This document shows, one piece after another, positions 55,023 to 64,000 of a stretch of 64,000 nt of DNA. Position numbers and translations under genes: made by a program. Every line of letters starts with the position of its first letter. The stretch's first letter is position 1. The notes under the pieces were generated by a model. That model searched no databases, was not told the origin of the DNA, and was given only the letters and a program-made list of their open reading frames with translations. Source of the stretch: Tritrichomonas musculus (lineage: Eukaryota > Parabasalia > Tritrichomonadida > Tritrichomonadidae); assembly GCA_039105265.1 (NCBI GenBank), contig JAPFFF010000011.1:4092001-4156000 (forward strand). Direction: 5' to 3'.

Positions 55023-55163
55023 ATGATATCAATAAATTATATTTCATTCATTGTTATTGGTGGTGCGTTATCATTTATGATAGCAACACATGAAATCATC
55101 ACCAAATGGTCTTGTGGTGGAGATTATACATCAAAAATACGCGCCACGAATCGTAAATCATGA
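55023..55163 (+). CDS. 46-residue membrane protein
   Basis: ATG 55023, two bases from the divergent start at 55020. One membrane span (YISFIVIGGALSFMIAT, residues 6-22) then a short tail with WSCGGDYTSK. It is similar in plan to the 43-residue membrane ORF of the complete Polinton at 33613. Confidence 0.45.
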   Translation: MISINYISFIVIGGALSFMIATHEIITKWSCGGDYTSKIRATNRKS

Positions 55164-55791
55164 CATCTCTTCTTGATTGTCAGTTTGTCGTTTTCGTTAT
55201 TAAAATAGACCAAAAGTGTACGTTTCATGTGTGTAGTATGGTGTGAAACACCCACTACCATATCTAACTTATGCTCTTTTCAGCAAAGTGAGAGAAGAAA
55301 TGATCAACCAATTCATATCGGTCTTCAATATCAACGACCTTGACAATGAAATGTTGAAGTCAATTTGCGTCAGATTTTCGAAAAAATCATCAGAAGATAA
55401 AAATCAAAATTAATTCAATTTGAATTTGATTCAAATGACAAATTCAAAGGAATTCTCAAATATTTGAGTGATAAAACAGGAGGAAACATCGTAGATAATG
55501 GAACAATTTCACTCACTGCTAATTCAGAAACCTTTCCTGTTAAAAATATGAATAGATTTGATATAGAAGTCAATCTATGGCCAACATTTTGTTTGATTTC
55601 AAAAAATATGATAAATCAACAAAAAAAAAAAAACAAAAGTTAATTGTTTATAATTCATTTTTAAAGTTATTTGGCTACCAAAAATCTCGTATTATATAAT
55701 ATCTCAAAATTCAACTTGCCAATTTTTTCAAAATATATTTATTTACAAATAAAAAATTAAATATTTTATTTTAATATTATAAATAAAACTG
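55164..55791. other. Spacer with a host ORF relic
   Basis: Contains the relic at about 55290-55620, an A-run at about 55620 and AT-rich sequence. Nothing else was recognised. Confidence 0.45.
55290..55620 (+). pseudogene. Relic of a repeated trichomonad-type hypothetical gene
   Basis: An initial frame MINQFISVFNINDLDNEML is followed by a shift into another frame reading FKGILKYLSDKTGGNIVDNG and FPVKNMNRFDIEVNLWPTF, with stops and an A-run ending it. The 'KYL..KTGGNI.DNGTI.LT' stretch is like the start of a multi-copy family of trichomonad hypothetical proteins (from memory of the style, not searched). Broken. Confidence 0.4.
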
Positions 55792-55848
55792 ATGGTTAAG
55801 TGCTTTAACTCACCTGAATCACAGCCACCAGCCATCAACGAGATTGGT

Positions 55849-56055
55849 TCAATGATCCTTTTTTATTCCCAAATCGGTTGCAATTTGAGCGCAGTAGTTG
55901 ACCAACTTTTCGTCCATTTTATTTGTCATATTTATATCTCTTGTAACGAACTTCAATTCATCATGGTAGTAAATGCAATCATCATTCACTTCGTAGCAGT
56001 CGTACGACTTCAAATTCTTTGCATGTTTATTCCAAAAGTTTCTTGAACCTCTCAA
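55849..56055 (-). pseudogene. ORF fragment without a start codon
   Basis: A 68-codon frame with coding-like sequence (NLKSYDCYEVNDDCIYYHDE then VNYCAQIATDLGIKKDH) but no ATG at its 5' end and a stop soon after. Function not recognised. A poly-T tract follows at 56098-56117. Confidence 0.4.
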
Positions 56056-56177
56056 TCCACTTTTTTCTGAATCGAAACTTGCAACGATAACTCTAGTTTT
56101 TTTTTTTTTTTTTTTTTATAAAAATATCAAATATCGAAAGCAATTTTTTGAGTTTTCCTGTGTGCTTTTTACATTAC

Positions 56178-57028
56178 AGAAGGATTAGGATTTTCTACTG
56201 TTGAGCGATTGTTCGCTAAAAATAACATTAGTGTCTGCAATGAAAAAAAGTTTTATAGAATTTTAAAAAAATAAGTCCTGTTATCATAAAGATCTCCAAA
56301 AATCTGTGTTTCAAAAGTTTTGAAGGCATGCAACAAGATGCTGTCTTATCATTCGACTGTGCATGGGGGCACAATCGGAAATCCAACCAATGTTTTAGTT
56401 CAATCATTAACACAAAGACTTGAAAGTGAAGTTCTTTTTAGCCAAAAAGATATATATACTTATAAAAGAGTGACGGGTCATGTACAAGATGGTGATTTGC
56501 AGACCATTAATCTTGTTAAAGAATTTAAGCAATCAATTAATATTTTCATGGATCCTAATCATGTTAAGTTTGCTCGGATCTTAAACAAATTCAATGAAAG
56601 AGGAAAAAAATTCTTTTCTTTCTTTTAAAGATAATTTATTATGTTTTTGAGTTTTTGCTCTATATTAAATTACTAACTATTGACCAAAAAAGTACCAATT
56701 GCTTAACGTCATTAATCATTTATGTGGAAACCATGTTTTATGTATTCATTCGATAAAGGACATAACTAAATCACCGTATTCATTTGAAAAATTAGAAAGT
56801 ATCAAAAATGAAGAATATTCAAAACAATTTATTGATTCTCATCAAGCAGAAGCACAAGTTGTTAATGGTATTTTGGAAAAAGGAAATTCATTGGATATAA
56901 TAAATATGATTTTTCACAATTATAATTTTGAACAAAAAGTGAAAGCAAATTTCTGTATTGATGCAATTCAAATTACTCTCTTTCATAGAAATAATTCAAA
57001 AATTAAAAATTATTCATTTTTTTCATAA
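56178..57028 (+). pseudogene. Broken DDE-type transposase
   Basis: Fragments in shifting frames: GLGFSTVERLFAKNNISV, then (other frame) LSFDCAWGHNRKSN, then VQDGDLQTINLVKEFKQSI followed by FMDPNHVKFARILNKFNERG, and from about 56699 VINHLCGNH, FEKLESIKNEEYSKQF. The SFD.AW and MDPNH motifs look like two acids of a DDE transposase core, as in Kolobok/MULE-like families. In-frame stops at several places and at least two frameshifts show it is dead. The family is tentative. Confidence 0.5.
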
Positions 57029-57045
57029 TACAATTGAATGATTAT

Positions 57046-58353
57046 ATGAAGCCATTTACGATTAGGGATTTTCCAAATGAAAATGGAAAGGCTGGAGAAA
57101 AGTCGTTATCAGTTATGAATGAATTGATTAGTGAATTATTTGAAGATGAATCACCTATCAATTTGCAATATTCATCTGTAGATGGTGATTCGGGACATAA
57201 TTCAATTTTTGAATTGGAGTTTAACATTTTTTTTGACTATTTCTCAAAATATGGAATTGAAGGCCTAACCGACGAAATTGAGAGACTTAAAATTTTTCAA
57301 TTCAAAAATAAAAAATGTTTAATAAATACCGATATGGTTCATTTTTTAAAAAATCGCCGCACTGATATTATAATCAAAAATGTAATACTAAATGGTCACA
57401 CTTTACATGTGGAATGTTTAGAAGAAATTTTACACCAGAGTGCTGCAATTCTAGATAAGTCTCAGCTATCTAAAATCCAAGACACCTTTCCGATCGAAAT
57501 TTTTAACTTTAAAATTTTTGCTCATGTTTTAAGTTGCCATAATGATGACTTGGCGTTTTGGATGTTTTCGATGTGTTGTTGGAACGAATGCTTCAACAAT
57601 CAGAGGATTGGTAAAAAAACACGGCTTTTCTTATTAGAGTGCGGTCTTTATGGGTTTAAAAAATTTTTTGACATCCAAAATAAACTTAAGAAAAAGTTAG
57701 AAATAATGCCACAAGTGGCAATAAAGAGGGCATTTTGCACAATTTCAATATCATATAAAGAATTTAAGGAGTCGGATGGCATATTTCTTTTTGCACAAAT
57801 AGGTACGATGCTTCAGGAACATTACCATGGTCTAATCCGGGGAATGTCTAAAGGAGTCGATTCATTTGCAAACACAGTTAATTGCATAGCAAAAAGCAAT
57901 ATTATATTAGACATACAAGCCAAATTCCAAATGAATTTTAAAAAGAAAACTAGCTATTCGGTTGGTGGAATCCACTTTGACAATAATAAGACAGACTATA
58001 TTGAATTAGAATGTGATCTGAAACCAAAAGAAATTATCGATCAACTTGAACAAATTTCTCCATATGGCAGAAATAAAAATGTTTCTGAACTTTTTATTCA
58101 AAAGCTTATTTCTTTCACTGAAGAAATTGGTAAATATTCTTTACGCATTTTATGCACCAATAAGCATTTCCATTATGGGCATCGAATCATTTCACGTGAA
58201 ATTACAAATACAAGGGAATCAAAAAATGAAAAAATAAATGATTTAAGCATTAATAATCAACAAGAAGACGATGAAGACGATGATTCAAAAAGTTTTGAAA
58301 ATGATATAAAATTAATTGAAGAATTACTTAATGAAGAAGAAGAGAATGAATAA
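57046..58353 (+). CDS. Transposon-associated ORF, 435 residues, unknown
   Basis: Open from ATG 57046 (the frame extends a few codons upstream without ATG). Contains SSVDGDSGHNSIFELEF, CLINTDMVHFLKNRRTDII, LAFWMFSMCCWNECFNN, RLFLLECGLYGFKKFFD and a very acidic end (QQEDDEDDDSKSFENDI). The TD/DGDSGHN and 'LKNRR' segments suggest an enzyme-like core but no family is recognised. It directly follows the broken transposase and is probably the second ORF of that element. The uninterrupted length contrasts with its broken neighbour. Confidence 0.5.
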   Translation: MKPFTIRDFPNENGKAGEKSLSVMNELISELFEDESPINLQYSSVDGDSGHNSIFELEFNIFFDYFSKYGIEGLTDEIERLKIFQFKNKKCLINTDMVHFLKNRRTDIIIKNVILNGHTLHVECLEEILHQSAAILDKSQLSKIQDTFPIEIFNFKIFAHVLSCHNDDLAFWMFSMCCWNECFNNQRIGKKTRLFLLECGLYGFKKFFDIQNKLKKKLEIMPQVAIKRAFCTISISYKEFKESDGIFLFAQIGTMLQEHYHGLIRGMSKGVDSFANTVNCIAKSNIILDIQAKFQMNFKKKTSYSVGGIHFDNNKTDYIELECDLKPKEIIDQLEQISPYGRNKNVSELFIQKLISFTEEIGKYSLRILCTNKHFHYGHRIISREITNTRESKNEKINDLSINNQQEDDEDDDSKSFENDIKLIEELLNEEEENE

Positions 58354-59733
58354 AAATAATCTATTTAATTTAATTTATATGTATTTAAATTACTTTTTTA
58401 CTGCTCAAATTACAATTTTTGTTAATGTCATTGCCTTTTGATAAAAATATTGAAATAGAAAAAATTATTAAATATTTTATTTAGAATATTAATATATAAT
58501 TGAATTTTATTAAAAGAAAATTTTTAGAATTTGTAGATTTTTTTTGAAGATATTTTCGAAATATATTAAAAATAAAAATTGAATATTTTATAAAATATAA
58601 ACCACACAATTTCTAATCTTAATAATATCTTCATAATTACCAAATTATATATGAGTTATTTTAATGAAATATATTATTAAATTCCATGATAAATATAAAT
58701 AATTAATATAATAAAAATCTATCGATAATTTGAGAGTGTAAATCAGTGTTTTACCGTATTACAAGTTACAATTGTAGTATAGATGCCTGAAAAAGTTGCC
58801 GACGACAGGAAAAAGTTGCCAACGGTGGCCTTAAAAGCATTTTTTCAGCATTTAAACAATACGATATAAAAAAGAAATCATTGTTTCATTATTTGTTGCA
58901 TTTTAAAATATAAAATGATGTTTATGTTTCATTTTTTTAAACAAATTTTGTTAAATTTTTTAAAAATTTTTATGTTAACTTTTTCTTAGCATTTCAATTG
59001 AGCATTGAATATAAGATATATATATATCTTCATATTTTTTTAATTATTACTTTTTATTACATATTAATAATATTTAATATAATTTAAATATAATTAATTA
59101 TAACTTTCATTTAAATATATCCTTAAAAAGGTCAGCGTTGGCAACTATTTCCCGCCGTTGGCAACTTTTTCCCGCCACTTTAATTTTTTTCATGAAATTG
59201 TAACCACATTTCTTTGAATTTTTCATCAAATGCATTGTTAATTGTATGCATTGAATCACATAGATTTATATATTATTAGCATAATAAAGTTGATTTTTTC
59301 CTTCAATTCCATTTTTATCATGACTATAATAAATTTTAAAAAAAATCAATTAATCAAATGAGAAAAAACTGAAAAAAGTCATTATATCATAAAAATATGA
59401 TCGTATAATGCATTTACATTTTATAAATACTACATATATCCAAAAATATCATTGGAAAAAATATGATGATGATTATCATTTCAATTTTCGATATTAAATA
59501 TATCTGTATACGTGCTATATCGATATAAAAAATATTAATATATTCTTTAAATATCATATAATGCGTAAAATCGGATTAAAAACATGAAAAATTGGATAGA
59601 TGTGATATGACCATTTTATCATTCAAAATAAGAAGAGTACAACCTTAATCTACTAAAATATATTTCGCGGATAAATAAATCAAGATTTTACTAAAATTAA
59701 GATTTCTCTGAAGAAGTTACTATATAAAATTAT
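58354..59733. other. AT-rich intergenic region with a MITE
   Basis: Apart from the repeat element at about 58788-59175, only AT-rich sequence with short palindromes such as AAGATATATATATATCTT near 59010. No gene was recognised. Confidence 0.5.
58788..59175. mobile_element. MITE with tandemly repeated ends
   Basis: The left end has two direct units, GAAAAAGTTGCCGACG and GGAAAAAGTTGCCAACG, 20 bases apart (58788 and 58808). The right end has two inverted units, CGTTGGCAACTATTTCC and CGTTGGCAACTTTTTCC (59136 and 59156), also 20 apart. Interior about 300 bp, AT-rich, no ORF. The matching 20-base phase at both ends argues for transposase-binding subrepeats. Confidence 0.6.
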
Positions 59734-62649
59734 TTATGCTTGTGTTAATCTATTTAATGCTAATTTTGCTTTTTGATATCCTTTAATAGCTGATCTTCTG
59801 TAATATTTAATTGCTTCATCAATATTTTTTTCAATACCTTCCCCATTTTCGAGCATTCGGGCATACAATTCCATCGATTTAGCCTGACCTTCATCAGCTG
59901 CATATTTATAGTATTCAGCAGCTTTTTTATAGTATTCAGCAGCTTTTATAGGTTTTCTCAATTTTTCACATTTGGCTTTAATATAATATAAAGTCGCATA
60001 ATTAGACATCCCATGGACATCACCATTATCAGCAGATAATTTATAATAATACTCTGCTTCATCCATATTCCCAGGAATTTCATCTCCATCTTCTAACATG
60101 GCTGCATAATTATTCATTGCTTTGACATTTCCATTATCTGCTCCCATTTTGAAATAATAAGCTGCTTTTACACTATCTTTTTTGACTCCTTCGCCTTTCT
60201 TTAACATATGTCCATACATTCTCATACCTGAAGCATAGCCATTATCAGCTGCCATTTTGAAGTAAGTTGCTGCTTTTTCTAAATCTTTATTTGTACCATC
60301 ACCATTCTTGAAACAAAGTGCGCAATTATACATGGATTTTGACATTCCTCCATCAGCAGCTTTCTTGTAGAATTCAAATGCTTTTTGGTGATCTTTTTCA
60401 AAACCTATTCCATTATATAACATCCAGGCGTATTCTTGCATTGCTTGTGGATCACCTTGATTGGCTCTTTCAACGATATTTTCAATTGGATTTGAAGCTA
60501 GTTCTTCTTCAACTATGTTGAGCTCTTCTGCTACTTTTTCGTTAAATTCATCATTTTGGGTTTCTTGCAAAATTGCTTGCGCCATTAATAAATTAGCTTT
60601 AGCAAACATAAGCGATTTTTTAACACTACCAGCACCATTTTTGTAAATAAGTGCCAGATGATAATTACCATCAAAATCACCTTTGTCAGCGGCTTTCTTA
60701 TAGTATGATACTGCTTTGTCATATTGCGAGTCTTGCTCATATTTCTTGGCAGCTTCAATGAAATTTGATGCAGATCTTTTCAAACTAACTTTTAGATCTT
60801 CTTCTAAATCCACTTTACAATAGCGTACATCAAGTCGTGTTTCTTCTTCTTTGCTCATAATAAAACTAACATATTGATTAAATTCATCGACATCAATAAT
60901 ACCTTTCAGATTTTGCGCTATTTCTGACAATTTTTCCGAAACTTCTTGAAATGAAGGCCGTTCTGATGGATTTCTGGACATACATGATTTGATTAAGGAG
61001 CATAAATCTTCTGAAATTATAGATACATGATCTTCAATTGAATTCATTAGATCTAAAGCTTTTGACTTTAAAAATTGATATTTTCCAGTGAAAACATAAA
61101 ACATTAATATCGAAAAACTAAAAACATCAATTTTTTCATCTGATAGAGTTTCATTTTGAGTTCCTTTTGGATCGCTTTCAAGGAATTCTGGAGCAATGCT
61201 TGATGATTTACTTGATTCTTTAAAACTTTCATAATTTTCATTTTTATCTGTTGGATTAATTGCTAATTCGATATTCATAATATACGGATAAAACTTTTTA
61301 TCGAGATAAATATCTTCTGGATTTAAATTATAAATATAAATATTTTTTGAATGCAGATAGGACATCGCTTTTGAAATCCCATAAAGAAAAACAATTTTTT
61401 TTGTTAAATTCCATTCTGATGAAAATGCATCACTATTTTCTTTTTTAATCATGGAATCCAATGAAACTAGATAATCAATCTTTTTAACAACCATCATTGG
61501 ATTATGAAAATCTGAAAAAGATACACATTTCAACTGAGGAATTACTGGATGATTTAAGGTTGAATAAATATTGATTTGTGGAATAAATTGTTGCTCATCA
61601 ATTGATTTGTAACTTTGTAGTAAATAATTTTCCTCATTTTCGAATTTTATTAAAGTGCGACATAAGGAAATTTGTTCGACGGCAGTAAGAAAACAGTTCC
61701 CAAGTGACGAAAGACCTTCTGCATTGATATTAACAGAGAAATTTGTCTCTAATTGTGCTTCACTCTTTAAAATCTTACTTAAAGAAAATGTGCTTTTGCT
61801 TTTATAATTATCAATTCTTTCTACATATTCAAAATATTCATCATTGTTAACACCATCAACTACTTTCCCTGGCTCTTTTAGATATTCTACTAATCCTTGA
61901 AAATTAACACGATCTGTTTTATCTTCGCAACAGCAACATTCTATTATTTCTTGAACTAGTGGTGGTAGATTTTCAATTAAAGATTCCATATTAATTGGAA
62001 AATTATCATTTGGTTGTTTACCTGAAAAAAGAGCATAGATAATTAAGCCATAACTATAAACATCAGAACTTTCGTTGCATGGTTCATTGTTTTTCATTTC
62101 AGGCGATTGATAATTAGGTGTCCCAACTATGCATGATTGAAACAAATTATTTTGAACATCTGTAACTTTAGATAATCCAAAGTCAGTAATACATGGCTCA
62201 TAATCGTCATTCATAAGTATATTTTCTGGTTTTAAATCACGATGAAGAATATTATTATTGTGAGTGATTTCCATGCCTTTTGCAATTCCATAAGTAACTA
62301 TCATTTTCTTTGTGACATTCCATTTGTCTGAATCAATTTTTTTTGCGTTTTCTTTTTGAATTATATCCAACAAACTTCCATTTTTTTTATATTCCATTAC
62401 TAATATCATTTTACTAAGATCGTCTCCTGAAAAATTATATCCCCTTAATCCAATAATAGTGGGATGATCAAGCCTACACATGATATCAATTTCACGTAAA
62501 ACTTGAGCTGTATCGCCGTTCTGAAATTTTTTTAAAGCCCAATAATTGTCGTCAGAGTCTTTGACAAGAAAAACATTACCATAACCTCCCTTCCCTATTT
62601 CCTTTATTATTTGAAAGTCACTTTCATCAATTATTTTAGAAGAGCTCAT
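59734..62649 (-). CDS. Kinase-pseudokinase-Sel1 repeat protein
   Basis: 971 residues. A kinase domain at about 11-265 has GKGGYGNVFLV, WALKKF, HRDLKPENIL, DFGLSK, a GTPNYQSPE activation segment and DVYSYGLIIY. A second kinase-like domain at about 310-595 keeps the fold (LYGISKAMSYLHSKNI, APEFLES, DVFSFSILMFYVF, MSRNPSERPSFQEV) but the catalytic loop reads IYNLNPEDIY (Asp to Asn) and DFG reads NIE, so it should be inactive. From about 625 to the end are eight or so Sel1-like repeats (ADKGDFDGNYHLALIYKNGA, ADGGMSKSMYNCALCFKNGD, ADNGYASGMRMYGHMLKKGE). Sel1 arrays are scaffolds. The pseudokinase may regulate the active domain. Confidence 0.85.
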   Translation of the reverse strand: MSSSKIIDESDFQIIKEIGKGGYGNVFLVKDSDDNYWALKKFQNGDTAQVLREIDIMCRLDHPTIIGLRGYNFSGDDLSKMILVMEYKKNGSLLDIIQKENAKKIDSDKWNVTKKMIVTYGIAKGMEITHNNNILHRDLKPENILMNDDYEPCITDFGLSKVTDVQNNLFQSCIVGTPNYQSPEMKNNEPCNESSDVYSYGLIIYALFSGKQPNDNFPINMESLIENLPPLVQEIIECCCCEDKTDRVNFQGLVEYLKEPGKVVDGVNNDEYFEYVERIDNYKSKSTFSLSKILKSEAQLETNFSVNINAEGLSSLGNCFLTAVEQISLCRTLIKFENEENYLLQSYKSIDEQQFIPQINIYSTLNHPVIPQLKCVSFSDFHNPMMVVKKIDYLVSLDSMIKKENSDAFSSEWNLTKKIVFLYGISKAMSYLHSKNIYIYNLNPEDIYLDKKFYPYIMNIELAINPTDKNENYESFKESSKSSSIAPEFLESDPKGTQNETLSDEKIDVFSFSILMFYVFTGKYQFLKSKALDLMNSIEDHVSIISEDLCSLIKSCMSRNPSERPSFQEVSEKLSEIAQNLKGIIDVDEFNQYVSFIMSKEEETRLDVRYCKVDLEEDLKVSLKRSASNFIEAAKKYEQDSQYDKAVSYYKKAADKGDFDGNYHLALIYKNGAGSVKKSLMFAKANLLMAQAILQETQNDEFNEKVAEELNIVEEELASNPIENIVERANQGDPQAMQEYAWMLYNGIGFEKDHQKAFEFYKKAADGGMSKSMYNCALCFKNGDGTNKDLEKAATYFKMAADNGYASGMRMYGHMLKKGEGVKKDSVKAAYYFKMGADNGNVKAMNNYAAMLEDGDEIPGNMDEAEYYYKLSADNGDVHGMSNYATLYYIKAKCEKLRKPIKAAEYYKKAAEYYKYAADEGQAKSMELYARMLENGEGIEKNIDEAIKYYRRSAIKGYQKAKLALNRLTQA

Positions 62650-63013
62650 TTTGTTATATAATGCGGTAAATTTTGGAAAAATTTTGAATTGTATTTTTCG
62701 GTTTTCCTAGTTCAAAAATTTGTGTCAGTTAAAACTGGGTCCTTACTCGTCCACATTTGGTCCAGACTTGCTTGGGACCAGCATGAGTTAAGTAAACCCA
62801 TGAAAAAAATATAAAGTTATATATTGTTATAAAGAATAGCTATTCATTCAAAATGTGGCGAAGAAGAAAATGATCCCTCAAAATTAATATTAAATAGATT
62901 ATTTAGTAATTTCGATATTTATAAAATAAAATAAAAAATATTCCATATATTTCATATTTTCTATGCATTTTTTGCTTAAAATTTTCATCTACTTAGTTAA
63001 AGCATATATATCT
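62650..63013. other. AT-rich spacer
   Basis: Between the tandem minus-strand genes. A slightly GC-richer stretch near 62735-62790 with GGTCC direct repeats is seen; nothing else was recognised. Confidence 0.45.
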
Positions 63014-64000
63014 TTAGTTGAATATTTTAACAGAAGCGTCACACAAATTATTCAAATTCTTTCTTTTTTCTTCTTGTTTTTTCGATACCATGGTAACTCT
63101 ATCATCGGGCTGAGCAATTTCACTTAATATGTCATCGTCATTAACTACTCTCATTTTATTATTTATGGCGAAATTGCTGGGACCAATTTCAAACTTTGAT
63201 CTGTTAAATCTTGATAATTGTGGTTCTTTCAAGCATTTTCTGATTCTTTCTTTAGTATCACTAAATTTCTCACCTGGTATTACTTTTACGATGAATGGAT
63301 CACCTCTCCCATGCGGGCAACCGAGATACCGATATGAAACATAACAAAATTCAATTAAAAATTCTGAGACAACTTTATATCCCTTTTTAATTTTTTCATT
63401 TTCGTCAACAATATCAACAATTTCATTTTCATTATTAAATTTAGGTTTTGGAATATCTAATTCATTTTCATCATTTTTCTCTGCTTCATTTTCAATTTCA
63501 CTTTTTATATAGTAACTTTTAAGTTTCCTTTGATCTTCAGGGATGATTTCAATTCTGGTTGTATAATACGAACTATTTGCTCGCATATCAGGAGAGAGTT
63601 CAATATGGATTTTGTGATCATAAAGTTGGAAGAATCGGTATGGAACATTTTCACTGATATCAATTCCCTTCTTCTTTAGTGCAAGGAGTAGTTCTTTACA
63701 TGTCAATGATTTTCTTTGGAGTAACTTAACCTTTTCATCAATATTGTAACCATCACGAGAAAACACAACATTATAATTGGTCATTTTTGAAATCTGATCT
63801 TCACTAATTCCGTTATACAATTGGAAGAAGAACTTAAATCGCTTTTCTTTAGATTTTTTGAGCTTCTTCGCAAAGGAATCAGTAAGAACTGAATTCGATC
63901 CAGAGATTTCATAATTGAGCAAATTACTGTATTGACGGTTGCTGAACTGCTGTTGTCTAAATAATGATTTTGGCGATGGCGTTAATGAAGTTTCGAGAGG
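63014..64000 (-). CDS. USP7-like deubiquitinase, C-terminal region (5' end beyond window)
   Basis: The open frame continues from the window edge (PLETSLTPSPKSL...) through 63922 without a start codon, so this is the 3' end of a longer gene. FFQLYDHKIHIELSPDM and TTRIEIIPEDQRKLK match the USP7 C-terminal ubiquitin-like region ('FRIEEIPLDQ'), VSEFLIEFCYVSYRYLGCPHG then PFIVKVIPGEKFSDTKERI matches 'VAHFH...GIPFLLRIHQGEHF', and the end NNLCDASVKIFN matches the activating tail 'YLEKAIKIHN'. The catalytic domain lies outside. USP7 removes ubiquitin from regulators such as p53/Mdm2 pathway proteins in animals; parasite targets are unknown. Confidence 0.75.
   Translation of the reverse strand, partial: PLETSLTPSPKSLFRQQQFSNRQYSNLLNYEISGSNSVLTDSFAKKLKKSKEKRFKFFFQLYNGISEDQISKMTNYNVVFSRDGYNIDEKVKLLQRKSLTCKELLLALKKKGIDISENVPYRFFQLYDHKIHIELSPDMRANSSYYTTRIEIIPEDQRKLKSYYIKSEIENEAEKNDENELDIPKPKFNNENEIVDIVDENEKIKKGYKVVSEFLIEFCYVSYRYLGCPHGRGDPFIVKVIPGEKFSDTKERIRKCLKEPQLSRFNRSKFEIGPSNFAINNKMRVVNDDDILSEIAQPDDRVTMVSKKQEEKRKNLNNLCDASVKIFN

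Larger units (their letters stand above)
53893..55163. mobile_element. Fragment of a probable second Polinton
   Basis: Comprises the GC-rich AGTAGT-ended segment, a 338-residue virion-like gene and a divergent 46-residue membrane ORF, which together look like one end of a Maverick/Polinton different from the complete element. No second terminus, PolB or integrase is present to the right, so it is truncated. The exact right limit is unknown. Confidence 0.4.

Noticed and set aside
1-64000. CRISPR arrays, rRNA genes, bacterial operons
   Set aside because: No regularly spaced repeats, no rRNA-like conserved stretches, and the genes are eukaryotic.

Overview
The window is AT-rich, intron-poor nuclear DNA from a single-celled eukaryote, most likely a parabasalid (a trichomonad relative). 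The grounds are long uninterrupted genes of eukaryotic type (LSm3, NEK and CK1 kinases, dynein light intermediate chain, Qa-SNARE, Brahma-type remodeller, USP7-like deubiquitinase), very short AT-rich spacers, a decayed beta-helix/Pmp-like surface-protein gene, and a dense mix of DNA-transposon relics with a giant Maverick/Polinton element. The species is inferred from style, not proven. GC content was judged by eye and not computed.

Layout. 1-4,743: a partial ubiquitin-like gene, hairpin repeats, a 1.4-kb TA-flanked non-coding element with terminal inverted repeats, and two pseudogenes. 4,875-30,667: a host gene block, mostly intact: PMT-like glycosyltransferase, LSm3, NEK kinase, CK1 kinase, WD40 protein with a coiled coil, a small MITE, dynein light intermediate chain, two unknown acidic/coiled-coil proteins, cytosolic carboxypeptidase, LRR protein, membrane M28 peptidase, syntaxin-16-like SNARE, SNF2/Brahma ATPase with bromodomain, an unknown coiled-coil protein and a UIM-UBX protein. 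31,532-53,826: a SWIM zinc-finger (MULE-like) ORF remnant split by a complete Polinton.

The Polinton runs 31,822-53,450 (21,629 bp). It has 369-bp terminal inverted repeats differing at one position, ends AG...CT, and a perfect 6-bp target duplication TAGGAG. Its genes form a virus-like set: packaging ATPase, protein-primed DNA polymerase B with an HNH-like module between exonuclease and polymerase parts, KilA-N protein, a 1,065-residue fibre-like protein, retroviral-type integrase, free-standing HNH endonuclease, double jelly-roll-type major capsid protein, an 84-residue amphipathic protein and several small unknowns. One gene overlapping the end of the integrase has lost its frame. No adenain-like protease was recognised.

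53,860-59,200 is a graveyard of other mobile DNA: a fragment that looks like a second Polinton (intact 338-residue structural-protein candidate and a 46-residue membrane protein), decayed host-type ORFs, a broken DDE-type transposase with an intact 427-residue companion ORF, and a MITE whose ends are built from tandem repeats. 59,734-64,000 returns to host genes: a kinase-pseudokinase-Sel1 protein and the 3' part of a USP7-like deubiquitinase gene.

The Polinton genes would work together as replication (PolB), insertion (integrase), packaging (ATPase) and virion building (capsid, fibre, amphipathic peptide). The host genes are unrelated housekeeping and signalling genes with no operon-like logic.
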